From: Pseudolactococcus piscium
Lineage (GTDB): Bacteria; Bacillota; Bacilli; Lactobacillales; Streptococcaceae
Direction of reading: 5' to 3'
Assembly: GCF_002441695.1 (NCBI RefSeq)
Contig: NZ_JXJW01000016.1
Span: forward strand, 1 to 64,000
DNA: 64,000 nt
The translations under genes were made by a program, and so were the position numbers. Positions 25,011 to 36,032 of the stretch are shown here, one piece after another (the stretch's first letter is position 1; every line of letters begins with the position of its first letter). The notes beneath the pieces were generated by a model. That model was not told the origin of the DNA. It saw nothing but the letters and a program-made list of their open reading frames with translations, and searched no databases.

Positions 25011-25801
25011 CGCAAAGAATTATTACAGGTGTCGTGGCGGGCGCTGTATTTTTAGGCCTAGCGATTATGGGTGGTACCCCATTTCATATTTTAGTTGGTT
25101 TGCTCACGATTATTGCCATGAGTGAACTGTTTAAAATGCGTAAATTAGAGATTTTATCATTTGAAGGTATTTTAGCTACAGTTGCAGCATTAGCATTGGC
25201 ATTACCAACAACACAGTATTTTCCAAAACTAGGTACAGATAGCCATTTTACCTTGTTTACCCTATGTTTATTCATCATGATGGGTATCATGGTATTCACC
25301 AAAGGCAACTATTCTTTTGAGGACTTAGGCTTTCCTTTCCTATCAGCTTTTTATATTGGTATTGGCTTTCAGAATTTATTAGCAGCTCAACAAAGTAGCC
25401 TATTTATTTTATTTTTAGCGCTATTCATTGTCTGGTCAACGGATTCAGGTGCTTATTTTATCGGCAGAAAATTCGGTAAAACGAAACTTATTCCCAGTGT
25501 ATCGCCGAATAAAACGGTCGAAGGCTCTCTAGGTGGTATTGCATGTGCAATTGTTGTTGCTGTCTTGATGGTCTTTCTTTACCCAAATAAAGCACCGGAT
25601 ATCAATCTCTTTAAACTGATTATTTTGGTTGCTATATTTTCTATCGTCGGTCAGCTGGGCGATTTGGTGGAATCAAGTTTAAAACGCCATTTTGGTGTCA
25701 AGGATTCTGGAAAAATTTTACCAGGTCACGGTGGGATATTAGATCGATTTGATAGTTTAATCTTTGTCTTCCCCATCATGCATTTGCTAGGGTTGTTTTA
25801 A
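25007..25801 (+). CDS. cdsA: Phosphatidate cytidylyltransferase
   Basis: 264 aa polytopic membrane enzyme making CDP-diacylglycerol for phospholipids. Signature near the C-terminus: SVSPNKTVEGSLGG and GQLGDLVESSLKRHFGVKDSGKILPGHGGILDRFDS. Translationally coupled to uppS, normal length. Confidence 0.95.
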   Translation: MTQRIITGVVAGAVFLGLAIMGGTPFHILVGLLTIIAMSELFKMRKLEILSFEGILATVAALALALPTTQYFPKLGTDSHFTLFTLCLFIMMGIMVFTKGNYSFEDLGFPFLSAFYIGIGFQNLLAAQQSSLFILFLALFIVWSTDSGAYFIGRKFGKTKLIPSVSPNKTVEGSLGGIACAIVVAVLMVFLYPNKAPDINLFKLIILVAIFSIVGQLGDLVESSLKRHFGVKDSGKILPGHGGILDRFDSLIFVFPIMHLLGLF

Positions 25802-25859
25802 ATTGCGTTAAATTGGTTAAGTTTAACTGTGTACTATTTGGATGGAGAAGAGTAAGGTA

Positions 25860-27035
25860 ATGAACAAGAAAAAAGTGATACTATTAGGCGCGACGGGAAG
25901 TGTTGGCGTTCAAGCTTTAGATGTTATCGCAGCACATCCAGACTTATTTGAACTTGTCGGCTTTGCTTTTGGTAACAATATAGACAAGGCACGTGAGATT
26001 ATCCAGCAATTTTCTCCGAAGGTAGTTGTGTCGTCACAATCAAATATCATCGATCAATTTAAAGCGGAATTTCCGGAATTGCTCTGTTACTCAGGTGATG
26101 CTGGCTTAAGTCAACTTGCACAAACAGCAGACTACGATGTATTACTGAATGCCATCGTTGGGTCTATTGGCGTTATACCAACACTTGAGGCAATCAAACT
26201 TGGTCGTGATATCGCTCTGGCAAACAAAGAAACGTTAGTCGTTGCTGGGGATACAATCATGCTTGAAGCAGCTAGAACAGGTAGTCAAATTTTACCAGTT
26301 GATAGTGAGCATGCTGCTATCTTCCAAGTCTTACAAGGGGTTCAAGCGCGTGATGTTCGTAGTCTAACGATTACAGCATCAGGTGGGTCCTTTAGAGATA
26401 AAACAAGAGCTGAGTTGGTCGATGTAACTCTAGCGGATGCCTTAACACATCCTAACTGGACTATGGGTGCAAAAATTACCTTGGACTCTGCTACGATGGT
26501 CAATAAAGGCTTGGAAGTCATCGAAGCGCATCACTTGTTTGGTCTCGCTTATGAGGATATTCATGTTGTCTTACATCGTGAATCTGTCGTCCATTCTATG
26601 ATTACCCTGAATGATGGTGCTGTGTTGGCCCAATTAGGACCATCAGATATGCGTGAACCTATCCAGTATGCCTTATCTTATCCGAGACATATTCCCATAC
26701 ATAATGAAAAAACGTTTGATCTGACCGAAATCGGTCGCTTGCATTTTGAAAAAATGGATTTAGTGCGGTTCCCCATGCTAGATTTGGCCTACCGGGTTGG
26801 TAAACTTGGTGGTGGGTATCCAGCTGTCTATAATGCGGCAAATGAAGTTGCCAATCTTGCCTTTCAAGAAGGAAAAATCACTTTTCTAGCCATCGAACAA
26901 CTGGTGACACGTGCTGTATTTGAACATATGGAGTTTGATGGTCAAACCTTACATCAAATACTAGCATCAGATCGACAAACGCGTCAAATGCTCAGCCATT
27001 GGATTGCTGAATTAGCCGAAGAAAGGGAGAAATGA
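25860..27035 (+). CDS. dxr: 1-deoxy-D-xylulose 5-phosphate reductoisomerase
   Basis: 391 aa. Second step of the MEP isoprenoid pathway. NADPH-binding [49 protein letters not shown] and [29 protein letters not shown] match catalytic and metal-binding motifs (D, E, H). Located between cdsA and rseP as in bacilli. Lactococci and streptococci are best known for the mevalonate pathway, so an intact dxr is notable. Start 25860 preferred to 25842. Confidence 0.95.
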   Translation: MNKKKVILLGATGSVGVQALDVIAAHPDLFELVGFAFGNNIDKAREIIQQFSPKVVVSSQSNIIDQFKAEFPELLCYSGDAGLSQLAQTADYDVLLNAIVGSIGVIPTLEAIKLGRDIALANKETLVVAGDTIMLEAARTGSQILPVDSEHAAIFQVLQGVQARDVRSLTITASGGSFRDKTRAELVDVTLADALTHPNWTMGAKITLDSATMVNKGLEVIEAHHLFGLAYEDIHVVLHRESVVHSMITLNDGAVLAQLGPSDMREPIQYALSYPRHIPIHNEKTFDLTEIGRLHFEKMDLVRFPMLDLAYRVGKLGGGYPAVYNAANEVANLAFQEGKITFLAIEQLVTRAVFEHMEFDGQTLHQILASDRQTRQMLSHWIAELAEEREK

Positions 27036-27036
27036 T

Positions 27037-28278
27037 ATGATTCAAAGTATTATTACATTTATCATCATATTTGGTATCATCGTCTGTGTACATGAGTACG
27101 GTCACTTATACTTCGCCAAAAAATCGGGTATCCTAGTTCGCGAGTTCTCTATTGGGATGGGACCAAAAATCTATGCACACCAAGCCAAAGATGGCACCGT
27201 CTATACGATCCGTATCTTACCATTAGGTGGCTATGTACGTATGGCTGGCTGGGGTGAGGATACAACTGAGATTAAAACGGGTGCGCCTGTCAGCTTAACA
27301 CTTGATTCTGACAGTATGTTCGTGACACGCATTAATCTGAGTGATAAAGTTCAATTTGAACAGTCTCTTCCTATGTTAGTGACTGCCTATGATTTTGAGC
27401 ATGCCTTAACGATTACAGGTGAAGTTAATGGTCAAGTCAAGACATACTCAGTTGACCATGATGCAACAGTTGTCGAAGAGGATGGGACTGAGCTTCGCAT
27501 CGCACCGATAGATGTCCAATACCAAAGTGCTAGTCTACCTGGTCGAATGATGACCAACTTTGCTGGACCGCTTAATAATTTTATTTTGGGGATCGTGGCC
27601 TGTATTTTAGTAGCCTTCATGCAAGGTAGTGTTCAGGATCTATCTAGTAACAAAATTACGGTGAATGATAAAAATCTGCCTGCCTATCAAGCAGGATTGC
27701 GTACTGGCGATACGGTTAAAGCTATCAATGGTACTGAGGTATCTGATTGGCAAAGTCTATCTGATCAAATCATCAAATCAGATGGTAAGGCGATTAAAGT
27801 CAAGACGCTTAAAGATAGTTTAGTCATTACGCCTAAAAAACAAGATAAAGCCTATATTATCGGTATTTCGCCTAATCTTAAGACAGGGTTCTTTGATAAG
27901 GTGAGTGGTGGTGTTCAAAAAGCTGCTACTTATGCCTTTACAATCATTAATGCCTTGAAAAACTTAATCCTGCATCCAAGTCTCAATAAACTGGGTGGTC
28001 CTGTTGCCATGTATCAGATGACTGGTCAAGCGGCGCGTGAAGGTCTAACAACAGTTATTGGCTTTATGGCACTCCTATCTATCAATCTAGGGATTTTTAA
28101 CCTGATGCCAATTCCTGCGCTTGATGGTGGCAAAATTGTTATGAATATCATCGAAGCAATCCGTCGTAAACCAATGAAACAAGAGCATGAGACGATCATT
28201 ACCCTTGTCGGTGTTGGCTTCATGGTCTTACTGATGATCGCTGTTACTTGGAATGATATTTTGCGCTTATTTAGGTAA
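27037..28278 (+). CDS. rseP: RIP zinc metalloprotease (RseP/Eep)
   Basis: 413 aa. Site-2-type intramembrane protease. HEYGH in the first helix (residues 18-22), PDZ domain around residues 195-260, LDGG motif ([11 protein letters not shown]) near 360, and four membrane segments. In streptococci and enterococci, Eep trims signal-peptide-derived pheromones and anti-sigma factors, so it could process short peptides encoded elsewhere in this window (inference). The ATG follows the dxr stop by 1 bp. Confidence 0.95.
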   Translation: MIQSIITFIIIFGIIVCVHEYGHLYFAKKSGILVREFSIGMGPKIYAHQAKDGTVYTIRILPLGGYVRMAGWGEDTTEIKTGAPVSLTLDSDSMFVTRINLSDKVQFEQSLPMLVTAYDFEHALTITGEVNGQVKTYSVDHDATVVEEDGTELRIAPIDVQYQSASLPGRMMTNFAGPLNNFILGIVACILVAFMQGSVQDLSSNKITVNDKNLPAYQAGLRTGDTVKAINGTEVSDWQSLSDQIIKSDGKAIKVKTLKDSLVITPKKQDKAYIIGISPNLKTGFFDKVSGGVQKAATYAFTIINALKNLILHPSLNKLGGPVAMYQMTGQAAREGLTTVIGFMALLSINLGIFNLMPIPALDGGKIVMNIIEAIRRKPMKQEHETIITLVGVGFMVLLMIAVTWNDILRLFR

Positions 28279-28336
28279 TATCGCAATCAAACTCATGCGT
28301 AAATTCAGTCATATCAGGGCTAACTTACTGTCTATC

Positions 28337-28369
28337 TCACCAAAAGTGCTGATTTTCCGCACTTTTTTT
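28337..28369 (+). terminator. Terminator of the uppS-rseP operon
   Basis: AAAAGTGC...GCACTTTTTTT stem, immediately followed by a TATAAT for proS. Confidence 0.75.
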
Positions 28370-30303
<1,934 letters not shown>

Positions 30304-30435
30304 GCAAGTCGTTCGGACAACTTGATAAAATAGAAAACAGAAATCTGAATCTTGGATTTCTGTTTTTTTTTACATTAAATAAATCTGATTTTATTATGTT
30401 ACACTAGACATCAGCAGATGGAATACTTGTGAGGT

Positions 30436-30621
30436 GTGGTTTACTACATACTAGGTTATCTTATGTCACCTGTCATCTCCTTGATATTACCTTTTAAGGT
30501 CTCACCTGATCTGTTTACCATTAGCTTGACCTTGGTCATAACGATCTTAATTGGGCTAGTTTTTTCTATCATACCAGCTAATCTAGCGGCCAGAAAAGAG
30601 CTTGTTGAGATATTGAGATAA
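30436..30621 (+). pseudogene. Remnant of an FtsX/MacB-type ABC permease
   Basis: 61 codons only, with a C-terminal permease signature FSIIPANLAARKELVEILR and one membrane helix. The rest of the roughly 400-aa permease is absent. No ribosome site at the GTG. Fragment left between proS and the RNA gene. Confidence 0.6.
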
Positions 30622-30662
30622 AGAACTTTTTAAAAAAAAGAAAGCGTTTTCTGGTCTTATCG

Positions 30663-30691
30663 TTGCAAAAAATGGGGAATCATGATATGAT
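30663..30691 (+). promoter_or_regulatory. Promoter of the 6S-like RNA
   Basis: TTGCAA (30663-30668), 17-nt spacer, TATGAT (30686-30691), placing the start near 30699-30701. Confidence 0.8.
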
Positions 30692-30699
30692 GTATTTAT

Positions 30700-30897
30700 A
30701 AAGAAGCACTGGAATGTGCGAACTTACTCACATTTTTGACCGACTAAATCGTATTACCTAGGGAGTCTTTGAGACATCTTACCGCGTGCAAGCCATTTTA
30801 GATGGAAGCTGCTAAGTAAGAGCGAGACGCCCACCTGTTTAACATTTACAGCGGGTTCAATACAAGAGTGAGTAACGGCATTCAATCAGTGCTTTTT
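30700..30897 (+). ncRNA. ssrS: 6S RNA (SsrS-like)
   Basis: About 195 nt following a good promoter, no ORF. The ends pair (AAGCACTG 30704-30711 with CAGTGCTT 30887-30894). A second stem pairs TTACTCAC with GTGAGTAA, and a third TTGACC with GGGTTCAA, giving one long irregular hairpin with internal bubbles. Size and architecture fit 6S RNA, which mimics an open promoter to sequester sigma-70 RNA polymerase. The 3' arm plus T-run doubles as attL of the island. Called from structure and size; an Rfam covariance search (RF00013) would decide. Confidence 0.7.
30875..30897. other. attL of the satellite-like island
   Basis: 23-bp core beginning ACGGCATTCAATCAGTGC, identical to 42582-42604. It forms the 3' stem and T-run of the 6S-like RNA. 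Confidence 0.88.
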
Positions 30898-30903
30898 GTG
30901 TAC

Positions 30904-30982
30904 CCACCAGGTCCCACCAGACCCCATGAAACGCGGTATTAAGCGATTTACAAAAAAACGAACCCCACCAGACCCCATCAGA
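30904..30982. repeat. CCACCAGACCCCAT repeats
   Basis: CCCACCAGGTCCCACCAGAC onward, then CCCCACCAGACCCCATCAGA about 50 bp later: an unusually GC-rich repeated motif just inside attL. Function unknown. Confidence 0.55.
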
Positions 30983-30992
30983 TATGAAGCAA

Positions 30993-31081
30993 CTCGTAAT
31001 AAATCTCGTAATAAATTTATATCAAAAAAGCCTTAACAACGGGCTTTAGCAAGAACTACAAATTTTAAACTCGTAATAAAT
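30993..31081. repeat. Integrase arm-type sites near attL
   Basis: CTCGTAATAAAT at 30993-31004, 31005-31016 and 31070-31081. Two more copies lie inside attR (42485-42507). Placement matches arm-binding sites of Tn916/lambda-type integrases. Confidence 0.65.
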
Positions 31082-31199
31082 TTTTGTCAGGCAAGGGACT
31101 GTGTATCTGTGATGCACGGTTTTTTATATCTCATCATGAGAAAATATGTGCAGTGACTGCTGAATGTCGCTGTCTAGTGCGCGTGGGGTTAGTATACCC

Positions 31200-31511
31200 C
31201 TATTGCTTATCATATATCTGTAGGAAATAATAAGCACCATTCTTGGCCAGCTTTCTGATATAGCCCTCAGATACTCCCTGTTCTCTTGCTATCGTTGTGT
31301 AATAGACTTTGTGGATATAATGGCGGACAATAATATTATGCTCACGGTGTCGTGTCTGTTTGAGTTCTTCTAATGTATTAGTCACGCGCTTTAAGTCTTG
31401 GCTCGTTAGCTTGACGTGTTTATCATGACCGAACGTGTGATAATGCCATACTCTATAAAATATCTCCTCAAAACGCCTATACTCTTTATCAGTGATCTTT
31501 GCTTTACTCAT
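31200..31511 (-). CDS. Small HTH protein of the island (late-regulator-like)
   Basis: 103 aa starting MSKAKITDKEYRRFEEIF. The C-terminal HTH (YYTTIAREQGVSEGYIRKLAKNGAYYFLQ) follows a basic helical region, a layout resembling phage ArpU/RinA-like transcription activators. GAGGGAG precedes the ATG at 31511. It is the gene nearest attL. A GGGGT/TACCCC stem follows the stop. Activation of helper-phage or island genes is inference. Confidence 0.55.
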   Translation of the reverse strand: MSKAKITDKEYRRFEEIFYRVWHYHTFGHDKHVKLTSQDLKRVTNTLEELKQTRHREHNIIVRHYIHKVYYTTIAREQGVSEGYIRKLAKNGAYYFLQIYDKQ

Positions 31512-31533
31512 ATACTCCCTCTTAATTATGACA

Positions 31534-31715
31534 AGTTTTATCAAGTTATCGTACCATTCTTATATAGTAATGATGTAGTATTTTGCAGTACTGTTATGCC
31601 ATTCCTATATATAAAAATAAAGTTAAGTTTTGTCAGGTTTTCGTACCCTTTTTAAGGACGGTAGAAATAGCAATATCGTCCCTTTTAGGGTGTAACTTTT
31701 GTCACTTATCGTACC
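31534..31715. repeat. Three 22-bp direct repeats
   Basis: AGTTTTATCAAGTTATCGTA then CC (31534-31555), AGTTTTGTCAGGTTTTCGTA then CC (31626-31647), and AACTTTTGTCACTTATCGTA then CC (31694-31715). Same orientation, no gene. The first overlaps the promoter region of the 31511 gene. Confidence 0.65.
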
Positions 31716-31862
31716 TTTTCAAATTCCAACATCTTCCAACAAATTATAGATTAAATACCTAGTCAATTGACCAGGTATCTTTTTACTACTATGGATGTTA
31801 ATATGCTCTTATAGTCTGATTTCTATTTCTCTGATAAATGCGTAGCGGTATAGTACTTTTGC

Positions 31863-31955
31863 GGTAACAGAGTAACAAGTCATGTAAACGTGACAACCAT
31901 AGTATTTAGGACGTTACTGACTACAGTAACAAGTGGTAACGGTAACAGTAACAAG
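31863..31955. repeat. GTAAC iterons directly downstream of the primase-helicase gene
   Basis: Seven GTAAC units in 93 bp (six direct, one inverted), three as AGTAACAAG, ending 2 bp before the primase stop. SaPI-type islands carry replication origins with iterons at this position, so this is a candidate origin. Confidence 0.55.
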
Positions 31956-31956
31956 C

Positions 31957-33588
31957 CTATGTTTTTCTACGTAAATACCCTTTTGTTGTGGTTTTGTGCT
32001 TGTCATCATTCCAATAAAAGTAATGCCAAAACTTTTCTATCTCCTCGGCCCTATGCAGATCCAATGCTCTATTAAAGCCTGCAGTATTTGGTCTTTGGGT
32101 AGATTTCTCCCACTCTTCTTTTATATGATCAGGTAGTCTATGTTCAAATTCTCGCTTAGTAAATGGCTTTACGCCCTCAAATTCACACCAAGCACGATAG
32201 TAGGCACTAATAAAAGATGATGGGAGGAAGTCGCTAACTAATTCTGAAAAAGGTTCAGTAACAAAGGCTAATATGGTATCATTAGTGATTTTAAAATCAT
32301 CTAGTAGTGCCTTAGTTGCCTTGGGTTCAATGAAACGATCAAAGTTTAAGGATAATGCTACTTTTAACACATACTCTAATATCTCAGGGCGCTTGATATA
32401 ATCATCTTTTATCTTCCAATTGTCATTATCTGCTGTAAATGACTTCTCAAAAGGAACGATAAGCAACCGTCTATAAGTACCATTTGACTTGTTCCTAAAC
32501 TTAGGTAGAAAGTTGGTAGACTGTATAACCAATTTGTTGAACACGGCCAGTGTAGGTTGTTTACCTTTAGCTTCAACTGGTACTGGGTCGCCTGTCACAA
32601 CACTAAAGTAATTGCCAGCATTATCTAGGTAGCTGACTTGGCTATCATCTCCAATAATACAAGTCTTACCCACTACTTGAGATAACGCAAACCTTTCCGA
32701 AAATTGTTCTACTTTGACACTAGCCACATTCTCACGGCCAATTAAGTTCATGATCAGGCTTTGAAATGTTCCTTTACCGTCATTACCTTTACCAACTAAC
32801 CACGCGCCTTTACGGTAAGAGTAATTACCATTGGTACTTGCTGATATGATTTGCCATAGTAATTGTACGAGTTCCTTATCTCCACTCATTAGATCCAATA
32901 GCCAACTGTCAACGTCCCACCCCTTAATATTAGGTACCTTAGCTTGTACATTGTATTTAGTCGCAATAGTTGATGTAAAGATATATTTAGAGTTAAACGG
33001 CTCTAATTTCTGAGTTTTCTTGTTAAAGATACCGTTTTTAACTGTTATTAAGTGAGGCTCAGTTGTCTGTTGCTTAACACTAGATAATGTTTCCAACTTA
33101 AATAAGACTTCTTTTGATCTTGCTAAATTATAAGTAGGTTCTAGCCAATAAATCAACCGATGAAAAAAAGGTTCATTAGTTTCATATATGCCATGCTCAG
33201 GATTATAGATACCTAGTAATCCGTTTTGATTGTCTAGTTTGATTACTTTTAGCACACTATAAACTATCTTAGCCGTTTCAAGTGGCGGTAAATTCTTAGG
33301 TTTTGATCCGTCCTCCCTTGCACCACTCATATAAACATCTCGATACTCCAAAAATAAAGCACGTACACCGTTTAAAGTCTGTGTCTGCTCTTTTATATAA
33401 TCGGGATCTGTTATCAATTCCTTTTCTTGGTCAGCCCAATCGGCCAGGGCTTGTTTAAATTCGTCTGTATGAACAGTCTTTGCCCCATCTTCCAAGTAAT
33501 CGGTAAAATCATCTAGCTTGGGTTTCTTTGCCCTCATTGGTTCTTGTGGTGTCTGTGCTACCAACTCTCTTAAATCTTCTGATGTCAT
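31957..33588 (-). CDS. Phage/plasmid primase-helicase (D5/P4-like)
   Basis: 543 aa. D5_N-like region followed by an SF3 helicase: Walker A GKGNDGKGTFQSL near residue 268, ACIIGDDSQVSYLDN-type Walker B, and the C motif LVIQSTNFLPKF. The primase half is encoded separately by the next gene upstream. Expected to unwind the island's origin, possibly the GTAAC iterons just downstream. CTAGAAAGGACAAC ribosome site, ATG at 33588. Confidence 0.85.
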   Translation of the reverse strand: MTSEDLRELVAQTPQEPMRAKKPKLDDFTDYLEDGAKTVHTDEFKQALADWADQEKELITDPDYIKEQTQTLNGVRALFLEYRDVYMSGAREDGSKPKNLPPLETAKIVYSVLKVIKLDNQNGLLGIYNPEHGIYETNEPFFHRLIYWLEPTYNLARSKEVLFKLETLSSVKQQTTEPHLITVKNGIFNKKTQKLEPFNSKYIFTSTIATKYNVQAKVPNIKGWDVDSWLLDLMSGDKELVQLLWQIISASTNGNYSYRKGAWLVGKGNDGKGTFQSLIMNLIGRENVASVKVEQFSERFALSQVVGKTCIIGDDSQVSYLDNAGNYFSVVTGDPVPVEAKGKQPTLAVFNKLVIQSTNFLPKFRNKSNGTYRRLLIVPFEKSFTADNDNWKIKDDYIKRPEILEYVLKVALSLNFDRFIEPKATKALLDDFKITNDTILAFVTEPFSELVSDFLPSSFISAYYRAWCEFEGVKPFTKREFEHRLPDHIKEEWEKSTQRPNTAGFNRALDLHRAEEIEKFWHYFYWNDDKHKTTTKGYLRRKT

Positions 33589-33598
33589 GTTGTCCTTT

Positions 33599-34417
33599 CT
33601 AGTTCATCTTAAATACACTTTTCCATATTGTAGAGAGTTCACTATCATCTAATGGCGGACTTGTTCGATTATTGAAAATCTGTAATAAGTCCATACATGT
33701 ATTTGGCTCTATACCAATCTTGCGCCAATAGTGTAATACTTTATTAGTGTCAATATTTCTATTGCCCTCATTTGCCCCTTGATTGAACAGCTCCCATATC
33801 TCAGCACCATAAGTGCGACTAACTCCGCCAGATCTTGAGAAAGATGATGGATAGGATACGCGTGATGTCGGTGCCTGGTTTAACAGATTAAGCAACCACT
33901 CTGGACAATCTCGAACATCATCAAGTGTTAACATTTGATTGCTAACTTTATCAGTGAAAGGCATGTAATCGCCATCGGTCCGTCTACTTGGATAGATGGG
34001 TACAAAGTGTGTTTTAATCTCTACACCATCTACCAGCTCATTTACAATTGGTTTATCAAAAGTTTCTATAGGGACTTTAAAAAATATATGAACGCCTGCG
34101 CCTGTTGGTGTTTTTTCAACATAGGTGTTTAATGCTTCAGCTTCTGCATGATCGCTCCATATCCTGTCAAAAGCCTTGACACCGTTCTGTCCATTTTGGT
34201 GTTGGTCCAGGTCAATACAAATCAGCCCACTATTTTTAAGGTTAATCATAATATTACGGTTGGGTATTGAGTTAAACCATTGTTCTATTAATCCATGATC
34301 AAGTGTTCCGCTTGCTGTTCCTTTAATAATAGCCCGCTCACTTTTACCAGGAGGGTAGCCTGCTACAACATGGATATTACGATCAATACAAAATAAGGCT
34401 TGTTCTTTTGGTGTCAT
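33599..34417 (-). CDS. Bifunctional primase/polymerase (Prim-Pol, AEP family)
   Basis: 272 aa. N-terminal Prim-Pol core: PGKSERAIIKGTASGTLDHGLIEQWF, LICIDLDQHQNGQNG (catalytic DxD), and TGAGVHIFFKVP (metal/primer pocket). The C-terminal 80 residues have the PriCT-like segment NRNIDTNKVLHYWRKIGI. It starts after TTAAGGAGTGAGCCG and lies 10 bp upstream of the helicase gene. Together they form the island's replication module. Confidence 0.85.
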   Translation of the reverse strand: MTPKEQALFCIDRNIHVVAGYPPGKSERAIIKGTASGTLDHGLIEQWFNSIPNRNIMINLKNSGLICIDLDQHQNGQNGVKAFDRIWSDHAEAEALNTYVEKTPTGAGVHIFFKVPIETFDKPIVNELVDGVEIKTHFVPIYPSRRTDGDYMPFTDKVSNQMLTLDDVRDCPEWLLNLLNQAPTSRVSYPSSFSRSGGVSRTYGAEIWELFNQGANEGNRNIDTNKVLHYWRKIGIEPNTCMDLLQIFNNRTSPPLDDSELSTIWKSVFKMN

Positions 34418-34421
34418 CGGC

Positions 34422-34751
34422 TCACTCCTTAATTAGCTGGTCTATCCAGTCAAGTTCAGCCAAGGTATACCCATTCACTGCATTATTAATGGTAATACCA
34501 GATCGTTGCTTTTTGATTATACCTGCTCTGCGTTCTTCCTCGTCTAAGGGGATAAAATACCCTAGATTATCAAGTGAGCCAATGGCACACCGTTTCTTTT
34601 GTAGGTATTCTATCCTACTCTGTAATGTCCGTAAGTCAATATTAAGAGACTTGGCCAAGACTTTACCATGTATGGCCCTATCTATCCCCTTATGATTAGA
34701 GAGTATTTTTACAATGTTTTGATCTAATATCTGTAAATCTTTAAGTTTCAT
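34422..34751 (-). CDS. Small winged-helix-like protein of the replication module
   Basis: 109 aa. The N-terminus SNHKGIDRAIHGKVLAKSLNIDLRTLQSRIEYLQKKRCAIGS reads as a winged helix (DNA binding). The C-terminus is charged and has EEERRAGIIKKQRSG. Such proteins sit beside phage primases as replication-initiation adaptors. Its 5' leader is a 35-bp sequence repeated upstream of the integrase gene. GAGG ribosome site. Confidence 0.6.
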   Translation of the reverse strand: MKLKDLQILDQNIVKILSNHKGIDRAIHGKVLAKSLNIDLRTLQSRIEYLQKKRCAIGSLDNLGYFIPLDEEERRAGIIKKQRSGITINNAVNGYTLAELDWIDQLIKE

Positions 34752-34781
34752 TTCTCATACCTCAATTACCTTGCCTGGCAA
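34747..34781. repeat. 35-bp repeat with TTGCCTGGCAA palindrome, copy 1
   Basis: Identical to 41232-41266. Contains the palindrome TTGCCTGGCAA (34771-34781) and, on the minus strand, a ribosome site and ATG for the 34751 gene. Confidence 0.88.
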
Positions 34782-34811
34782 ATTTTATTTATAAATTTTA
34801 ACTGTTTTTAC

Positions 34812-35231
34812 TTATTGATACTCATGTTCTCCTAGTATCTTAATCACTCGCTCTAGTTCTGCTAAACAAACCAGTTCTTTTATGTAATCATTGAATGTTT
34901 CAAATCTTTCGGGATATGATAGCAACTTGATTAGTTTTGGATCTAGTTTTTTAGCATTGCCCCAGTAGGTGTAAAGGATAAGCGCACCATTTCTAAAGAT
35001 AGTGATTTCCTCTATAGGAGTATTAGTCATTAGATCACTATATTCTTGGTCAAGTTGAGTTTCAACCAATTTCTGAGCATGCCATAAGCTTTTAGTGTAT
35101 ATTAACTTTTTGTTACCCATACAATGCTTTACAGATCGTTCTCTGGCTATCATGTCCATAACGTCAGCAAATACCTCTGCCCGTTCATTCTCTGCTTTTT
35201 GGTCTATCTTAGCTTTTCTAAACTTATCCAT
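34812..35231 (-). CDS. Hypothetical island protein
   Basis: 139 aa, helical and charged, beginning MDKFRKAKIDQKAENERAEV and ending AELERVIKILGEHEYQ. No membrane segment or known motif. It follows GGAG and lies in the replication operon, 12 bp after the excisionase-like gene. Not recognised. Confidence 0.55.
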   Translation of the reverse strand: MDKFRKAKIDQKAENERAEVFADVMDMIARERSVKHCMGNKKLIYTKSLWHAQKLVETQLDQEYSDLMTNTPIEEITIFRNGALILYTYWGNAKKLDPKLIKLLSYPERFETFNDYIKELVCLAELERVIKILGEHEYQ

Positions 35232-35242
35232 TTAGCTCCTAT

Positions 35243-35530
35243 CTAGTTATCCAGTACAACAAATTGGCATATATCATCAATCAAGTAATAGATTAATGAT
35301 GTCTTATACCTAGGCTTGTACCGCTTTAAGCCATGTTTTTCAAAATTCGATAAAGTACTATCTGAAATGTCCAACTCGTCCATGACTTGCTGTTTAGATA
35401 TATAAGGTAGCACGCGCGTGCTAGCCTTTAACTTAGCTTGTGTGGCTTCATATTCATTCACACGCCGAATAATATTCTCAGTAAGTAAACGACTGGTAAG
35501 CGTGGTTAATGGGTCAAATTGGTCCATCAT
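35243..35530 (-). CDS. Excisionase-like DNA-binding protein
   Basis: 95 aa. The HTH region YISKQQVMDELDISDSTLSNFEKHGLKRYKP (about residues 44-74) is the MerR/AlpA-like fold of phage excisionases. The rest is helical. It overlaps the gene upstream by 17 bp. In satellites such a gene often encodes the excision or AlpA-type control protein; assignment is from the HTH only. Confidence 0.6.
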   Translation of the reverse strand: MMDQFDPLTTLTSRLLTENIIRRVNEYEATQAKLKASTRVLPYISKQQVMDELDISDSTLSNFEKHGLKRYKPRYKTSLIYYLIDDICQFVVLDN

Positions 35531-35768
35531 CTACCCCTTTATTCATATTTTGGTCCAAGAAGTCTGTAGCTAGTTTATCTATTTCTTGTAATTTTTTATC
35601 AATCATGTAAAAGGTAGGGGTAAATACATTTTTCAAGCGTTCCAATTCATAGACCTGTTCTGTTTCTCTCAAGCTACTAATGTGTGTAACAGCATCAAAA
35701 ATGAGAGTATTTAGGGCTGAAATGTCGGCTCTTAACGATAAAATATCTTCAATAACATTATCAATCAT
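35514..35768 (-). CDS. Hypothetical coiled-coil island protein
   Basis: 84 aa, helical throughout (DILSLRADISALNTLIFDAV, LRETEQVYELERLKNVF), acidic, no recognised motif. Overlaps the excisionase-like gene. May be a small structural or regulatory partner; no function claimed. Confidence 0.5.
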   Translation of the reverse strand: MIDNVIEDILSLRADISALNTLIFDAVTHISSLRETEQVYELERLKNVFTPTFYMIDKKLQEIDKLATDFLDQNMNKGVDDGPI

Positions 35769-35773
35769 CTCTA

Positions 35774-35938
35774 TTACCCCTTCGTCATAAATATTACATA
35801 ACTTGTTAGGTTGCTAAACGTGCGTTCTAAGCCGTGTTTAGTCCATACGGTCCACTTATGAGTAACTGGGTTAAACTGCGCCTGTGATCCAGCCTGTATG
35901 CCGTGAGTGGGAAGTAATACGTCTATTGTATTGTTCAT
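35774..35938 (-). CDS. Small hypothetical island protein
   Basis: 54 aa starting MNNTIDVLLPTHGIQAGSQ. Short beta-rich sequence with VTHKWTVWTKHGLERTF. AGGAG precedes the ATG at 35938; the longer reading from 35980 lacks a ribosome site. Resembles small phage proteins of unknown role. Confidence 0.5.
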   Translation of the reverse strand: MNNTIDVLLPTHGIQAGSQAQFNPVTHKWTVWTKHGLERTFSNLTSYVIFMTKG

Positions 35939-36032
35939 TTGTGTAATTCTCCTATTTCTGTTAAAATAAGAGTAAAGCAAAGCCCTGTAAGGCTTGCTCT
36001 ACTAAGTTAAAAGTCGTTTTGTTGGGGAACAG

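Noticed and set aside
30904-31081. Repeats near attL as a CRISPR array
   Set aside because: Units are too few, unequal in spacing and lack uniform spacers; no cas genes anywhere in the window.
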